A stretch of DNA of 64,000 nt, from positions 62,001 to 126,000 of the forward strand of contig NZ_JASDCS010000011.1 in assembly GCF_030407815.1 (NCBI RefSeq), given 5' to 3'. Position 1 is the stretch's first letter; every line of letters starts with the position of its first letter. A model generated the notes under the pieces. The model worked only from the letters and a program-made list of their open reading frames with translations. It ran no database searches and was not told where the DNA came from. The position numbers and the translations under genes are program-made. Shown in pieces: positions 20,851 through 30,438 of the stretch. The stretch comes from Psychrobacter sp. APC 3281. GTDB lineage: Bacteria > Pseudomonadota > Gammaproteobacteria > Pseudomonadales > Moraxellaceae.

Positions 20851-21201
20851 ATGTTTGATAAAAAAGCAGCTCGTCTGCGTCGAGCTAAGAAAACACGCGC
20901 GCATATCCGTTTCTTAGGCGTTCATCGCTTAACGGTTAACCGCACGTCAAAACATATTTATGCCCAGATTATCTCTCCAAATGGTGGTGAAGTGATTGCT
21001 CAGGCATCTACCTTAGACAGCAGCTTGCGTTCAGGCGCGACTGGTAATGCTGATTCAGCAACGTCTGTAGGCCAAATGATCGCAGAACGCGCAAAAGCAG
21101 CTGGCATTACTAAAGTTGCCTTTGACCGTAGTGGTTTCAAATATCATGGTCGAGTTAAAGCTTTAGCAGAAGCTGCTCGCGAAAACGGATTGGAGTTTTA
21201 A
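20851..21201 (+). CDS. rplR: 50S ribosomal protein L18 (uL18)
   Basis: L18 binds 5S rRNA with L5. The 116 residues begin [20 protein letters not shown] and contain [25 protein letters not shown] helix and the C-terminal [25 protein letters not shown] end. AGGTGAG precedes the ATG, and rpsE follows after 2 bp. Confidence 0.97.
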   Translation: MFDKKAARLRRAKKTRAHIRFLGVHRLTVNRTSKHIYAQIISPNGGEVIAQASTLDSSLRSGATGNADSATSVGQMIAERAKAAGITKVAFDRSGFKYHGRVKALAEAARENGLEF

Positions 21202-21203
21202 TC

Positions 21204-21719
21204 ATGGCTAGAAATGATAAAAATGATAAAAATGAACAGACTGACGGTCTAGTAGAACGCTTAGTTACCGTTGATCGCGTAGCGAAAGTTGTTAAAGGTG
21301 GTCGTATTTTCTCTTTCACTGCATTGACTGTAGTGGGCGATGGCAATGGTCGTGTAGGTTTTGGTCGCGGTAAAGCACGTGAAGTGCCAGCTGCTATCCA
21401 AAAAGCACTAGAAGCTGCCAAACGTAATATGATTACTGTTGAGCTAAATGATGCAACTTTGCATCATCCAATCAAAGCACGTCATGGTGCTAGTAAAGTC
21501 TATATGCAACCTGCATCTGAAGGTACTGGCGTAATCGCTGGTGGCGCAATGCGTGCTGTATTAGAAGTTGCTGGTGTCAAAGATGTTTTGACTAAATGTT
21601 ATGGTTCTACCAATACTGCTAACGTTGTTCGCGCAACGTTTAACGGTTTACGTGATATGTCAACTCCAGAGAAGATGGCAGCTAAACGTGGTAAATCTGT
21701 AGACGAAATCTTGGGTTAA
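21204..21719 (+). CDS. rpsE: 30S ribosomal protein S5 (uS5)
   Basis: S5 contributes to the mRNA entry tunnel and decoding fidelity. The 171-residue protein has the dsRBD-like domain ([17 protein letters not shown], then [18 protein letters not shown]) and the C-terminal [14 protein letters not shown]. The N-terminus has a small Asn-Asp-Lys repeat (NDKNDKNE). Confidence 0.97.
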   Translation: MARNDKNDKNEQTDGLVERLVTVDRVAKVVKGGRIFSFTALTVVGDGNGRVGFGRGKAREVPAAIQKALEAAKRNMITVELNDATLHHPIKARHGASKVYMQPASEGTGVIAGGAMRAVLEVAGVKDVLTKCYGSTNTANVVRATFNGLRDMSTPEKMAAKRGKSVDEILG

Positions 21720-21739
21720 CTTAGACTAGGTGAGTTACG

Positions 21740-21919
21740 ATGAAAAAAATGAAAGTCACTCAATTTAAATCGGGTGCCCATCGCCTAAAGAGCCACAAAG
21801 CGAGCTTGAAAGGATTGGGTTTACGCCGTATTAATCATACTGTAGTAGTAGAAGATACTCCTTCGACTCGTGGTATGGTCAATCGCGTTAACTACATGGT
21901 AAAAGTGGAGGAAGCGTAA
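21740..21919 (+). CDS. rpmD: 50S ribosomal protein L30 (uL30)
   Basis: This 59-residue gene reads [20 protein letters not shown]..., then [20 protein letters not shown], the L30 signature, and ends KVEEA. AGGTGAG lies before the ATG. The stop shares its last base with the rplO ATG. It occupies the expected rpsE-rpmD-rplO position. Confidence 0.96.
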   Translation: MKKMKVTQFKSGAHRLKSHKASLKGLGLRRINHTVVVEDTPSTRGMVNRVNYMVKVEEA

Positions 21920-22359
21920 TGGGTCTTAGATTAAATGAATTATCACCAGGTATTGGCGCAAAGAAAACTGCCCAACGTCGTGGTCGTGGTATCGGTTCAG
22001 GTCTTGGTAAGACTGGTGGTCGTGGTGTAAAAGGTCAGAAATCTCGTTCAGGTTCTAGCATTCGCTCAGGATTTGAAGGTGGTCAGATGCCTTTATATCG
22101 TCGTCTACCAAAATTTGGTTTTACCAGTAAACTGGCTATGAAGACTGCTGAAGTACGTCTTTCTGAACTGAATAAAATTGAAGGCGATGTAGTTAGCCTT
22201 GAAACACTTAAAGCTGCTAACCTTATCCGTCACGATATGAAACGTGCTCGTGTAATGCTATCAGGCGAAGTCACTAAAGCTTATACTTTCAAAGGTATTA
22301 AAGTGACTAAAGGTGCTAAGCAAGCTATCGAAGCTGCTGGTGGTAGCATCGAGGAGTAG
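21919..22359 (+). CDS. rplO: 50S ribosomal protein L15 (uL15)
   Basis: L15 is a late assembly protein of the 50S. The 146-residue sequence has the extended Gly/Arg-rich N-terminus ([17 protein letters not shown] near 19-35) and a globular C-terminal domain. The ATG overlaps the rpmD stop by one base with GGAGGAAG upstream. Confidence 0.97.
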   Translation: MGLRLNELSPGIGAKKTAQRRGRGIGSGLGKTGGRGVKGQKSRSGSSIRSGFEGGQMPLYRRLPKFGFTSKLAMKTAEVRLSELNKIEGDVVSLETLKAANLIRHDMKRARVMLSGEVTKAYTFKGIKVTKGAKQAIEAAGGSIEE

Positions 22360-22363
22360 TAAC

Positions 22364-23710
22364 GTGTCAAAACAATCAATGTCATCGGCTGGTATACCGC
22401 TTAATCCATTCGCATTTATACGTAAGTATGATGAGCTATGGACGCGTTTATTATTTTTAATCGGCGCATTGATTGTTTATCGTTTAGGGTCACATATTCC
22501 AGTTCCGGGTATCAACCCAGTTAACTTGGCTGATCTGTTTTCGCGCAACGAAAACACCATTCTGAGCATGTTTAATATGTTTTCAGGTGGTGCGCTAGAG
22601 CGTATGTCTATCATGGCACTTGGCATCATGCCATATATCTCAGCATCGATTATCGTACAGATGATGTCTGCAGTATTGCCATCGCTTGAAGCCCTCAAAA
22701 AAGAAGGTGAAGCGGGACGACGCAAGCTAAACAAGTATACCCGTCAGGGAACGCTTGCTTTAGCCCTAGTACAGTCATTAGGAATGTGTGCCGGCTTAAT
22801 CAGCCAAAACCTTACTTTATCTACTGGTCTTACCTTTTATATTCCAGCTGTTACTTCTTTAGTAGCAGGCGCAATGTTCTTAATGTGGCTTGGTGAGCAG
22901 ATTACAGAACGCGGCGTAGGTAATGGTATTTCAATGCTCATTTTTGCGAGTATTGTGGCTGGTACGCCAGGTATGATTTCGCAGTCTATTGAACAGGTCA
23001 ATCAAGGTCAGATGAACTTGATTGTACTATTTATTTTTGTACTGCTAGGTATCGCGGTTACTGCGGGTATCGTTTATATTGAACGTGCTCAACGCCGTGT
23101 TCCTGTGAACTACGCACAAAAACAGCAACAAGGTCGCAAAATTTATGCTCAGCAGCAATCACATTTGCCGCTTAAGCTAAATATGGCAGGGGTTATCCCA
23201 GCTATTTTTGCCAGTTCTTTGTTATTGTTTCCTGCAAGTTTAGGGCAGTGGGTTGGTCAATCGACTGATCCTACCTTTGTACAGAAAATACTTCAAAATA
23301 TGGCATTGGTACTGTCTCCAGGGCAGCCGCTATATTTAGTACTGTTTGGCGCAATGATTATTTTCTTCTGTTATTTTTATACGGCGCTGGTATTTAGTCC
23401 GCGTGAAGTAGCAGAGAACCTTAAACGTAGTGGTGCGTATATCCCAGGTATTCGCCCAGGACAACAAACTCAGCGTTACCTCGATCATGTATTAAACCGA
23501 CTGACCTTTATTGGCGCGATGTATATGACGGTTATTTGTTTAATGCCAATGGTCGTCCAGTCATCGTTTGGTGTGCCGTTTCAACTCGGTGGTACGTCTT
23601 TACTGATTATGGTGGTTGTGGTAATGGACTTCATCTCGCAGATTCAAGCGCATTTGATGACCCATCAATATCATGATCAGACGTTAATTCAATCGCCCAC
23701 TCAACCTTAA
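22364..23710 (+). CDS. secY: protein translocase subunit SecY
   Basis: SecY is the channel of the SecYEG translocon in the inner membrane. I chose the GTG at 22364 because GAGGAG (22351-22356) lies 7 nt upstream; this gives 448 residues. An in-frame ATG at 22313 lies inside rplO. Ten hydrophobic segments fit the family; recognisable blocks are [10 protein letters not shown] (plug region), [13 protein letters not shown] and the cytoplasmic [13 protein letters not shown] loop. It sits between rplO and rpmJ as in other proteobacteria. Confidence 0.97.
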   Translation: MSKQSMSSAGIPLNPFAFIRKYDELWTRLLFLIGALIVYRLGSHIPVPGINPVNLADLFSRNENTILSMFNMFSGGALERMSIMALGIMPYISASIIVQMMSAVLPSLEALKKEGEAGRRKLNKYTRQGTLALALVQSLGMCAGLISQNLTLSTGLTFYIPAVTSLVAGAMFLMWLGEQITERGVGNGISMLIFASIVAGTPGMISQSIEQVNQGQMNLIVLFIFVLLGIAVTAGIVYIERAQRRVPVNYAQKQQQGRKIYAQQQSHLPLKLNMAGVIPAIFASSLLLFPASLGQWVGQSTDPTFVQKILQNMALVLSPGQPLYLVLFGAMIIFFCYFYTALVFSPREVAENLKRSGAYIPGIRPGQQTQRYLDHVLNRLTFIGAMYMTVICLMPMVVQSSFGVPFQLGGTSLLIMVVVVMDFISQIQAHLMTHQYHDQTLIQSPTQP

Positions 23711-23741
23711 ATGAGTGGTACGATATTTCAAGGAGCATGCT

Positions 23742-23858
23742 ATGAAAGTTCAAGCATCAGTTAAAAAGATTTGTGGTAGCTGTAAAGTTGTGCGCCGTAA
23801 AGGCCGTGTACATATTATTTGTACAGCAGAACCTCGCCACAAGCAACGTCAAGGTTAA
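23742..23858 (+). CDS. rpmJ: 50S ribosomal protein L36 (bL36), zinc-binding type
   Basis: The 38-residue sequence begins [20 protein letters not shown]. Cys11, Cys14, Cys27 and His33 form the zinc ribbon of the C+ type L36. AAGGAG precedes the start. It is the last gene of the spc cluster. Confidence 0.97.
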   Translation: MKVQASVKKICGSCKVVRRKGRVHIICTAEPRHKQRQG

Positions 23859-23919
23859 TATTTAGTATTAGAAAACATCTAGTTTTCGCTGCTAATTAAA
23901 TTAATACTTGAAAAATAAC

Positions 23920-23941
23920 GGCGGATGCGATATCATCCGCC
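23920..23941. other. GC-rich hairpin between rpmJ and rpsM
   Basis: GGCGGATG and CATCCGCC form a perfect 8-bp stem with loop CGATAT. No T run follows, so it is not a typical intrinsic terminator; it may be an RNA-processing or stabilising structure at the spc/alpha boundary. The candidate alpha promoter starts 3 bp after it. Confidence 0.5.
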
Positions 23942-23943
23942 AC

Positions 23944-23973
23944 TTGCCGTGTTTATACAAAATCTTTTATAAT
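23944..23973 (+). promoter_or_regulatory. candidate promoter for the alpha cluster
   Basis: TTGCCG (23944-23949) and a perfect TATAAT (23968-23973) are separated by 18 bp. Transcription would start near 23980 and give a leader of about 125 nt before rpsM. Confidence 0.6.
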
Positions 23974-24105
23974 AGAATCGATGAGCAGACTTATAGTCAA
24001 AACATCGATAATGACTATAAAAGCTCTAGTATTAACAGCAACAAATCTGAAGAGTAAAGCCTTATCGCTAGATAACGCTTATTTTTCTTTAATGGAGAGA
24101 AATCA

Positions 24106-24462
24106 ATGGCTCGTATTGCCGGCGTAAACATTCCGGATAATAAGCATGCTGTTATTTCACTAACTTACATCTTTGGTGTAGGTCGTACCACTGCTCAGAA
24201 AATCTTAGAAGCAGTTGGCATCGCCCCTACTACTAAAGTCAGTCAGTTAGATGATACACAGTTAGATGCTATCCGTGCACAAGTTGCAAACTACATGACT
24301 GAAGGTGACCTTCGTCGTGAAGTTTCAATGAACATCAAGCGTTTAGTTGATCTTGGTTGTTACCGTGGCATCCGTCATCGTCGTAACCTACCAGTTAGAG
24401 GTCAGAACACCAAGAACAACGCTCGTACTCGTAAGGGTCCGACACGCCCTCTCAAAAGATAA
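24106..24462 (+). CDS. rpsM: 30S ribosomal protein S13 (uS13)
   Basis: S13 contacts the P-site tRNA and bridges to the 50S subunit. The 118-residue protein begins [18 protein letters not shown] and ends with the basic [17 protein letters not shown] tail. GGAGAG precedes the ATG. It is the first gene of the alpha cluster. Confidence 0.98.
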   Translation: MARIAGVNIPDNKHAVISLTYIFGVGRTTAQKILEAVGIAPTTKVSQLDDTQLDAIRAQVANYMTEGDLRREVSMNIKRLVDLGCYRGIRHRRNLPVRGQNTKNNARTRKGPTRPLKR

Positions 24463-24482
24463 TTAACTTAGGAAGCTAAAAG

Positions 24483-24872
24483 ATGGCAAAAGACACTCGC
24501 AGTCGCAAAAAGGTGGCTCGTCGTTCAGTATCGGAGGGCATTGCCCATATCCATGCGTCTTTTAATAACACCATTGTTACGATTACCGATCGTCAAGGTA
24601 ATGCATTGGCTTGGGCCACTTCAGGTGGACAAGGCTTCCGTGGTTCACGTAAATCTACACCATTTGCAGCTCAGGTTGCAGCTGAAGTCGCTGGTAAAGC
24701 GGCCCAAGAATATGGTGTTAAGAATATCGATGTTTTGGTCAAAGGACCAGGACCGGGTCGTGAGTCTGCGGTAAGAGCACTAGGTGCATTGGGTTATAAA
24801 GTTAACAGCATCTCTGATGTAACCCCAATCCCACACAATGGTTGCCGTGCGCCGAAAAAGCGCCGCGTCTAA
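24483..24872 (+). CDS. rpsK: 30S ribosomal protein S11 (uS11)
   Basis: S11 forms part of the platform near the mRNA exit. The 129 residues include [19 protein letters not shown] near 21-39 and the C-terminal [18 protein letters not shown], whose Asn-Gly pair is a known isoaspartate site in E. coli. Confidence 0.98.
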   Translation: MAKDTRSRKKVARRSVSEGIAHIHASFNNTIVTITDRQGNALAWATSGGQGFRGSRKSTPFAAQVAAEVAGKAAQEYGVKNIDVLVKGPGPGRESAVRALGALGYKVNSISDVTPIPHNGCRAPKKRRV

Positions 24873-24920
24873 TATTAAAGACGAAGCTTTTTATACTAAA
24901 AGCTTATAGGAGACATAACA

Positions 24921-25562
24921 ATGGCCCGCTATATTGGACCAAAACTGAAATTATCACGTCGTGAAGGTACGGATTTAGGCCTTAAGTCTGGCGTTAAACC
25001 GTATGACGTAAAAACGAAGAAAGCTGGTCGTCCACCAGGTCAGCACGGCGTAAGCCGTAACAAGACCTCAGAATATGCTCTACAGTTGCGTGAAAAGCAA
25101 AAAGTTAAGCGTATTTATGGTGTACTAGAGCGTCAATTCGCGAACTACTATAAAGAAGCTGCTCGTAAGCGTGGCGCTACTGGTGAAAACTTGCTAGCAA
25201 TGCTTGAGAGCCGTCTAGATAACGTTGTATATCGCATGGGCTTTGGCTCAACTCGCGCAGAAGCACGTCAGCTAGTCAGTCATCGTACTGTTATGGTAAA
25301 AAAAGCTGGCCGTGATGAGTTTGTTCGTGTGAACATTCCTTCAATTCAGCTTCAAGATGGTGATGTCATCGCTATCCAAGAGAAATCTCGCGAACAGCTA
25401 CGTATTAAAAACGCTATCGAATTAGCGACACAACGTGGTATTCCAGAATGGCTTGATGTTGATCACAGCAAACTACAAGGCACGTTTAAACATGCGCCTG
25501 ATCGTATTGATCTACCTGCTGAAATCAACGAAAGCTTGATCGTTGAGCTATACTCTAAGTAA
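24921..25562 (+). CDS. rpsD: 30S ribosomal protein S4 (uS4)
   Basis: S4 nucleates 30S assembly and in E. coli represses the alpha operon. The 213-residue protein has the N-terminal [18 protein letters not shown], and the S4 RNA-binding domain around 97-160 ([32 protein letters not shown]). It is a few residues longer than in E. coli and lacks the N-terminal zinc cysteines. Confidence 0.98.
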   Translation: MARYIGPKLKLSRREGTDLGLKSGVKPYDVKTKKAGRPPGQHGVSRNKTSEYALQLREKQKVKRIYGVLERQFANYYKEAARKRGATGENLLAMLESRLDNVVYRMGFGSTRAEARQLVSHRTVMVKKAGRDEFVRVNIPSIQLQDGDVIAIQEKSREQLRIKNAIELATQRGIPEWLDVDHSKLQGTFKHAPDRIDLPAEINESLIVELYSK

Positions 25563-25642
25563 TGACGTAATGCTCAATGTTATGAAAATGGCATTGAGCA
25601 ATTAACGTTAATTAAACCAGTTTAATAAATCGAGGTGACATC

Positions 25643-26650
25643 ATGATGCTAAATGCAACTGAGTTTCTAACGCCGAATGCCATTAATGTGGATACGGTTA
25701 ACGAAACGATTGCGAAAGTCACGCTCGAACCGTTAGAACGCGGCTTTGGGCATACCCTAGGTAATGCTCTGCGTCGCATCTTATTATCTTCATTACCTGG
25801 TGCTGCAGTCATTGAAGCTGAGATTGATGGTGTTGACCATGAATACTCAACGCTTGAAGGCCTGCAAGAAGACGTACTTGATTTGCTTTTGAACCTAAAA
25901 GGCTTAGCAATTACGCTTCATGACCAAAATGAAGTATTTTTGACCTTGGATAAACAAGGTCCAGGCACTATTACTGCTGCAGACATCGCGTTGCCGCACA
26001 ATGTTGACATCATCAATCCAGAATTGGTCTTGGGTACATTGAGCGATCGTGGTCATCTTAAGATGCGTTTGCGTGTAGTGATGGGTCGTGGATATGAGCC
26101 AGCAAACCAGCGCCGTGAAGATGGTGATACTAAAGCAATTGGACGCTTAAAGCTTGATGCAAGTTTTAGTCCTGTGCTTCGTGTTGCTTATCAGGTTGAG
26201 AACGCTCGTGTAGAGCAGCGTACTGATCTTGATCGTCTTATCATTGAGCTTGAAACTAATGGCACTATAGATCCAGAAGAAGCAATTCGTAAAGCAGCCA
26301 CTATTTTACAACAACAGATTTCTATCTTTGTTGACCTAGAAGCTGAAGAAGCGCCTGAGCCTGTGAAAGAGAAAGAAGAGGTTGATCCGGTGCTATTACG
26401 CCCTGTGGACGATCTTGAACTAACGGTTCGCTCAGCCAACTGCTTGAAAGCTGAAAACATTTACTATATCGGTGATTTGGTACAGCGTTCAGAGACTGAA
26501 CTTCTAAAAACCCCAAATCTTGGTAAGAAATCATTGACAGAAATCAAGGACGTATTAGCGTCTAAAGATTTAGAGCTCGGTATGCGCCTAGATAACTGGC
26601 CACCAGCTGATTTACGTGTTGATGATCGCTTTTCTTATCGTAGCCGTTAA
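25643..26650 (+). CDS. rpoA: RNA polymerase alpha subunit
   Basis: Alpha dimerises through its N-terminal domain to start RNA polymerase assembly, and its C-terminal domain binds UP elements and activators. The 335 residues contain [20 protein letters not shown] near 30-49, an acidic linker near 232-250 ([15 protein letters not shown]), and the CTD ([31 protein letters not shown]) with its DNA-binding residues kept. GAGGTGACATC precedes the ATG; the second Met codon is an alternative start. Confidence 0.98.
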   Translation: MMLNATEFLTPNAINVDTVNETIAKVTLEPLERGFGHTLGNALRRILLSSLPGAAVIEAEIDGVDHEYSTLEGLQEDVLDLLLNLKGLAITLHDQNEVFLTLDKQGPGTITAADIALPHNVDIINPELVLGTLSDRGHLKMRLRVVMGRGYEPANQRREDGDTKAIGRLKLDASFSPVLRVAYQVENARVEQRTDLDRLIIELETNGTIDPEEAIRKAATILQQQISIFVDLEAEEAPEPVKEKEEVDPVLLRPVDDLELTVRSANCLKAENIYYIGDLVQRSETELLKTPNLGKKSLTEIKDVLASKDLELGMRLDNWPPADLRVDDRFSYRSR

Positions 26651-26663
26651 ACTTTAAGGATTT

Positions 26664-27029
26664 TTGACTATGCGCCATCGTAAGAGTGGAGTCAAGCTGG
26701 GTCGTACCGGCAGTCATCGTAAGGCAATGTTTCAGAACATGACTAACTCATTATTTGAGCATGAACTGATCAAAACAACTTTACCAAAAGCTAAAGAACT
26801 ACGTCGCGTTGCCGAGCCATTGATCACTATGGCTAAAGAAGACAGCGTTGCTAACCGTCGTTTAGCATTCAGCCGTATGCGTAGCAAAGCTATGGTAGGC
26901 AAATTATTTGGCACGTTAGGTCCTCGTTACCAAACGCGTCCAGGTGGTTATTTGCGTATCGTAAAATGCGGTTACCGTGATGGTGACAATGCGCCAATGG
27001 CTTATGTAGAATTGGTTGATCGTGACTAG
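26664..27029 (+). CDS. rplQ: 50S ribosomal protein L17 (bL17)
   Basis: L17 sits near the tunnel exit. The 121-residue protein begins [20 protein letters not shown] when the ATG at 26670 is used; the listed start 26664 adds two residues (MT). AAGGA upstream fits the ATG at 26670 (spacing about 10) or 26664. It closes the alpha cluster and is followed by a strong terminator. Confidence 0.96.
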   Translation: MTMRHRKSGVKLGRTGSHRKAMFQNMTNSLFEHELIKTTLPKAKELRRVAEPLITMAKEDSVANRRLAFSRMRSKAMVGKLFGTLGPRYQTRPGGYLRIVKCGYRDGDNAPMAYVELVDRD

Positions 27030-27053
27030 TTTTACACCTAAGACATATTCCAT

Positions 27054-27086
27054 AAAAAAGCTCCAATGCAATTGGAGCTTTTTTTT
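27054..27086. terminator. intrinsic terminator of the ribosomal cluster
   Basis: AAAAAAGCTCCAAT and ATTGGAGCTTTTTTTT form a strong stem with a GCA loop and T runs on both strands, so it can serve rplQ and the convergent yciO-type gene. Confidence 0.92.
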
Positions 27087-27139
27087 GTCTTAAATTTGAC
27101 TAAATATACTAGTAGCTGTTTAAAGCAATACCTAGCTGT

Positions 27140-27760
27140 TTAGAGTAATAACGAATCGACATTGGCAGCACCTTGCCTGATAACTTCAGGAACGCTGCTA
27201 GTCATATCTACGATAGTAGTAAGCTTGGTCGTCTTTATACCTGCATTGATCAGTCCATCGATTTGGTTGCCTAGTAAGTCTTCAATCTCAAATGGGTCAT
27301 CCAAAATATCGTCTTGATTAGGCAAAATCAGTGAGCTGGTTAAGATAGGTTCATCCATCGCTTCTAATAATGCTTGAGCAATAGGGTTGCTAGGTACACG
27401 AATACCAATGGTTTTTTTCTTTGCATGCGCCAGTTTTTTCGGTACGTCTTTGGTGGCAGTAAGAATAAAAGTAATTGGGGCAGGGGTGTGGGCTTTTAGC
27501 TGTTTAAATTGCACATTATCAACTGTTGCATAGTTGGCAATTTCGCTCAAGTCGCGGCATAGCAAGGTAAATTGATGCTTATCATCGAGTTCACGGATTT
27601 GCTTAAGCTTAGCTAGGGCATCCTTTGCACCCAAACGGCAACCAAAAGCATAACTGGTATCAGTTGGGTAAATAATTAGCTGATCTTTGCGCAATAGGTC
27701 AGCGGCTTGCTCAATGAGACGTGGCTGCGGATTATCGGGGTGAATATAGAAGACTTCCAT
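27140..27760 (-). CDS. YciO/Sua5 family protein (YrdC domain)
   Basis: The 206-residue protein is a single YrdC-like domain. IYPTDTSYAFGCRLG near 29-43, the KQIRELDDKHQFTLLCRDL segment, and GIRVPSNPIAQALL match YciO more closely than TsaC/Sua5. YrdC-domain enzymes make threonylcarbamoyl-AMP for tRNA t6A; YciO proteins have the fold, but their physiological role is less clear. It is convergent with rplQ and separated from epmC by about 230 bp. Confidence 0.88.
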   Translation of the reverse strand: MEVFYIHPDNPQPRLIEQAADLLRKDQLIIYPTDTSYAFGCRLGAKDALAKLKQIRELDDKHQFTLLCRDLSEIANYATVDNVQFKQLKAHTPAPITFILTATKDVPKKLAHAKKKTIGIRVPSNPIAQALLEAMDEPILTSSLILPNQDDILDDPFEIEDLLGNQIDGLINAGIKTTKLTTIVDMTSSVPEVIRQGAANVDSLLL

Positions 27761-27992
27761 AATGGTTCCTTATTTTATAATTATTGGTTTTTAATTGAGA
27801 CGAATTTTTCATTAATTAGATGTGGTTCAACCACTGGATATATTAGAAAAACTATTCTAGAACTAAAGCAGATCGATATCTTCAAAATACCACTTCAGTT
27901 ACCAGTATAGCTCAAAGTAGATATAAGTTTAGTGGCAAGGCGTTACCAACCGTAGAAAATCGTTAATAAGTAGGAACGCTTAGTAATTTGAA

Positions 27993-28736
27993 TTAAGCGT
28001 TGATTTCAGATGAAGAGGTGCAAGCGCTAAGTAACGCAGTCAGCAAAGTCTTAGCGTCACGCGGCAGAGTATGAGGTTTGGCTATGTAGCTTTGGACTTG
28101 CTGATAGACATCAATAGCAAAGGTGCTACTACTGGTGTCGAAGTCGGCAAACAAGTTATCTTGGGAGATTTGGAAATTTCGTCCACACGCCAAGGTGAAT
28201 AAACACTCTAATGCTTGAGGTTTGATTTCTACACGCTCAAATGCCTGCTGCTGAGCCGCTGAGCGTCCATCTGGCGCATACCAGTAGCCAAAGTCAGATA
28301 GTTGTCTACGAGCGTCACCAGCTACGCACCAATGACTGATTTCATGCAGAGCACTAGCAAAAAAGCCATGAGCGAATTCAATTCTGGCAGGCTTATCATT
28401 TTGAGCTGGAAAATATTCGGGTTCATCATTGCTACGAACCAATATAACTTGCTGATCAGCGAATAAAGTATTAAATAACTGTATGAGCCAATCGGTAGCT
28501 AATCGTTCGCTATCAACTATCGATTCTGCTGAGTAGGTATTGTCAGATTGAGTACTATACAGCCTTTGCCACTGACTTCTGCATTCGTTTAAATACTCAT
28601 CTTTATCAAGATTCAGTTTGTTGTTGGCTGAATTTTCAGTATGACTCCCTAACTGAGTAAGCTGTTGCAGCAACGAACTTGCTTCAGTAGGAGAAAGTAA
28701 ATCAGAAAAATTCATTTTATTATCGGATAGATTCAT
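27993..28736 (-). CDS. epmC: elongation factor P hydroxylase (YfcM)
   Basis: EpmC hydroxylates the beta-lysyl-lysine of EF-P, the last step after EpmB and EpmA. The central block HGFFASALHEISHWCVAG (about 126-143) contains the iron-binding HEISH motif; DFGYWYAPDGRSAAQQQAFE and VEIKPQALECLF follow, all as in E. coli YfcM. The N-terminal ~60 residues and an additional C-terminal segment are specific. The protein is 247 residues, longer than the ~180 of E. coli. Neither epmA, epmB nor efp is in the window. Confidence 0.9.
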   Translation of the reverse strand: MNLSDNKMNFSDLLSPTEASSLLQQLTQLGSHTENSANNKLNLDKDEYLNECRSQWQRLYSTQSDNTYSAESIVDSERLATDWLIQLFNTLFADQQVILVRSNDEPEYFPAQNDKPARIEFAHGFFASALHEISHWCVAGDARRQLSDFGYWYAPDGRSAAQQQAFERVEIKPQALECLFTLACGRNFQISQDNLFADFDTSSSTFAIDVYQQVQSYIAKPHTLPRDAKTLLTALLSACTSSSEINA

Positions 28737-28918
28737 AGAGAAGACATTGACTTAATAAATACTAAAGACAAAAAACTTTAGGTAAAAAGGTAAGTAGTAA
28801 AAGAGCTTAAACAAATTTGCTATCAAAAAATCTTAACATACTAGCGCTAGCAGAATATGGCACTTTCCGTTAGTATGGCAGGCAATATTATACACCGTTT
28901 TTATGAATGAGGCCGCGC

Positions 28919-29512
28919 ATGTCAAGCACTCCAGAAACTAAACCGTCAGCATCTCACGCTGACAACAAAAAAGTGCCTGTATCTACTGGCATGCCTGAGC
29001 ACATCTCCTTAGATAAATGGGCAGATACTGGTTATGAATGGTCAGGAGAGGTCAAACCAAGCTCGTTTGATCGTCTTGCTACTACTTTGAGTACTGAACA
29101 TGAGCAGTCAGATATACAGCTCAACGCTAACTTATATCGTCGTAACAACGTCTTGCATCTAGCATTTACTTTGACAGGTGATGTTTGGCTAACTTGTCAG
29201 CGCTGTTTACAACCAATCGCTATAGACTTGTCTGATGATTATGACATCGCGCTACTCGAAAACGATAGTCAGGTTCGTTTAGTTAAAGATGAACAAGATT
29301 ATTTATTACTGGATGAAATCGTTACCGAGCAATCTCCAGAGCGTCTGTTACCATTTAAGAAATTGGTAGAAGACGAAATCTTGCTCAAAACCCCAATGGC
29401 ACCAAAGCATGACGATTGTGAAATGTCTGTTGAGCAGTTTGGTGAAATACCAGAAGAAGAGGAAGGTGAAAATCCTTTCGCTGCTTTAGCCTCGCTAAAA
29501 GGCAAACTATAA
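28919..29512 (+). CDS. yceD: 23S rRNA accumulation protein YceD (DUF177)
   Basis: YceD proteins are conserved upstream of rpmF and affect 23S rRNA accumulation; the mechanism is not well defined. The conserved core is LTCQRCLQPIAIDLSDDYDI, with the Cys pair (CxxC), and LLDEIVTEQSPERLLPFKKLVEDEILL. I chose the ATG at 28919 (197 residues) because GAGG lies 7 nt before it; an in-frame ATG at 28907 adds four residues. The first ~25 residues are Ser/Lys-rich. rpmF follows after 318 bp. Confidence 0.88.
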   Translation: MSSTPETKPSASHADNKKVPVSTGMPEHISLDKWADTGYEWSGEVKPSSFDRLATTLSTEHEQSDIQLNANLYRRNNVLHLAFTLTGDVWLTCQRCLQPIAIDLSDDYDIALLENDSQVRLVKDEQDYLLLDEIVTEQSPERLLPFKKLVEDEILLKTPMAPKHDDCEMSVEQFGEIPEEEEGENPFAALASLKGKL

Positions 29513-29830
29513 GCACTAAAACTATCTACTCGATGCATTTAAAAAACCTTTTATCAGCTTTGTACAGAAGAGTGCGAGGCAGGGCTTTATTAATTTAATA
29601 AACATGCGTATAATGTCCGGTTTATTGCATTCGAGCAACCTGTTGCTTGCTGATAGAAACTGACTGGGTAAATTTTTTATAAGATTCAGCCTTGGTCAGT
29701 GCTTTATGTGAGTGGCAATCTATTTAACTAATGATGCTTAAGACTTAGGTTGTTGTGATTATATAGCCTCTGTCAGTATCGACTTAAGCTGAATTTCAAG
29801 CTTATCCCTTTTAAGTATAGGAGCTATATC
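29513..29830. other. yceD-rpmF intergenic region
   Basis: The 318-bp gap contains a TATAAT box at 29609-29614, a plausible rpmF promoter -10 with only a weak -35 (TTTATT), giving a leader of about 210 nt. No hairpin with a T run and no coding frame was found. Confidence 0.4.
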
Positions 29831-30013
29831 ATGGCTGTTCAAAAAAGTCGTAAAAGCCGTTCTCGTCGTGACATGCGCCGTTCACATCACCGTATGGAAA
29901 TTGCTGAACTAAGCGTAGATGCTACTACTGGTGAAAAACATCGTCGTCATCACATGACTAAAGATGGTTTCTACCGTGGTCGTCAACTGTTCAAAGTCAG
30001 CCAAGACGCCTAA
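29831..30013 (+). CDS. rpmF: 50S ribosomal protein L32 (bL32)
   Basis: The 60-residue sequence begins [18 protein letters not shown] and ends [13 protein letters not shown], the usual L32 pattern. It lacks the zinc-ribbon cysteines, as in other proteobacterial C- forms. AGGAGC lies before the ATG. Confidence 0.97.
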   Translation: MAVQKSRKSRSRRDMRRSHHRMEIAELSVDATTGEKHRRHHMTKDGFYRGRQLFKVSQDA

Positions 30014-30438
30014 GACATTGGCTCTATGATAGCTTAGGCGAAGATGATAATAGTACTGGTGACTATTATTGTTTTTGCCTAGCTATTATTAGTCAATAAG
30101 CTTTGAGCTAAAAAAAGCCAAGTTATTTCGCTATCATATATTATGTGGCTGGATAACTTGGCTTTTTGTTATTTATAACTAGACTTATTGCTTAATTCGC
30201 TTGTTATTTTTGGTAGATTCAAAAATGTACTGATATAATCTGCTCCTTTAATTTGAGCAGCGTTACTCTTGCTGTTTGGTTTGCATCCGCTATGATAATA
30301 GTGTCTGTCAGTGTATAGTTTACTGACAATCCGTTTTCTTGCATAAATACTTGAAGTAGCGGCTTTGTATAACATCTAATAATATAATACACCCCATTGT
30401 TTTTAGGGATATTTCTAATCAGATAAGGAATATTGGTT
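30014..30438. other. rpmF-fabD intergenic region
   Basis: This 425-bp gap contains a terminator (30112-30167), after which a separate fabD promoter would be needed. ACTCTTGCTGTTTGGTTTG and the AATATAATAC sequence near 30379 (TATAAT at 30381-30386) offer a possible -10. In many gamma-proteobacteria plsX and fabH occupy this position; neither is present. Confidence 0.45.
30112..30167 (+). terminator. intrinsic terminator after rpmF
   Basis: AAAAAGCCAAGTTAT and ATAACTTGGCTTTTT form a perfect stem of about 15 bp with a loop of 26 nt, ending in a T run. It closes the yceD-rpmF unit. Confidence 0.8.
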
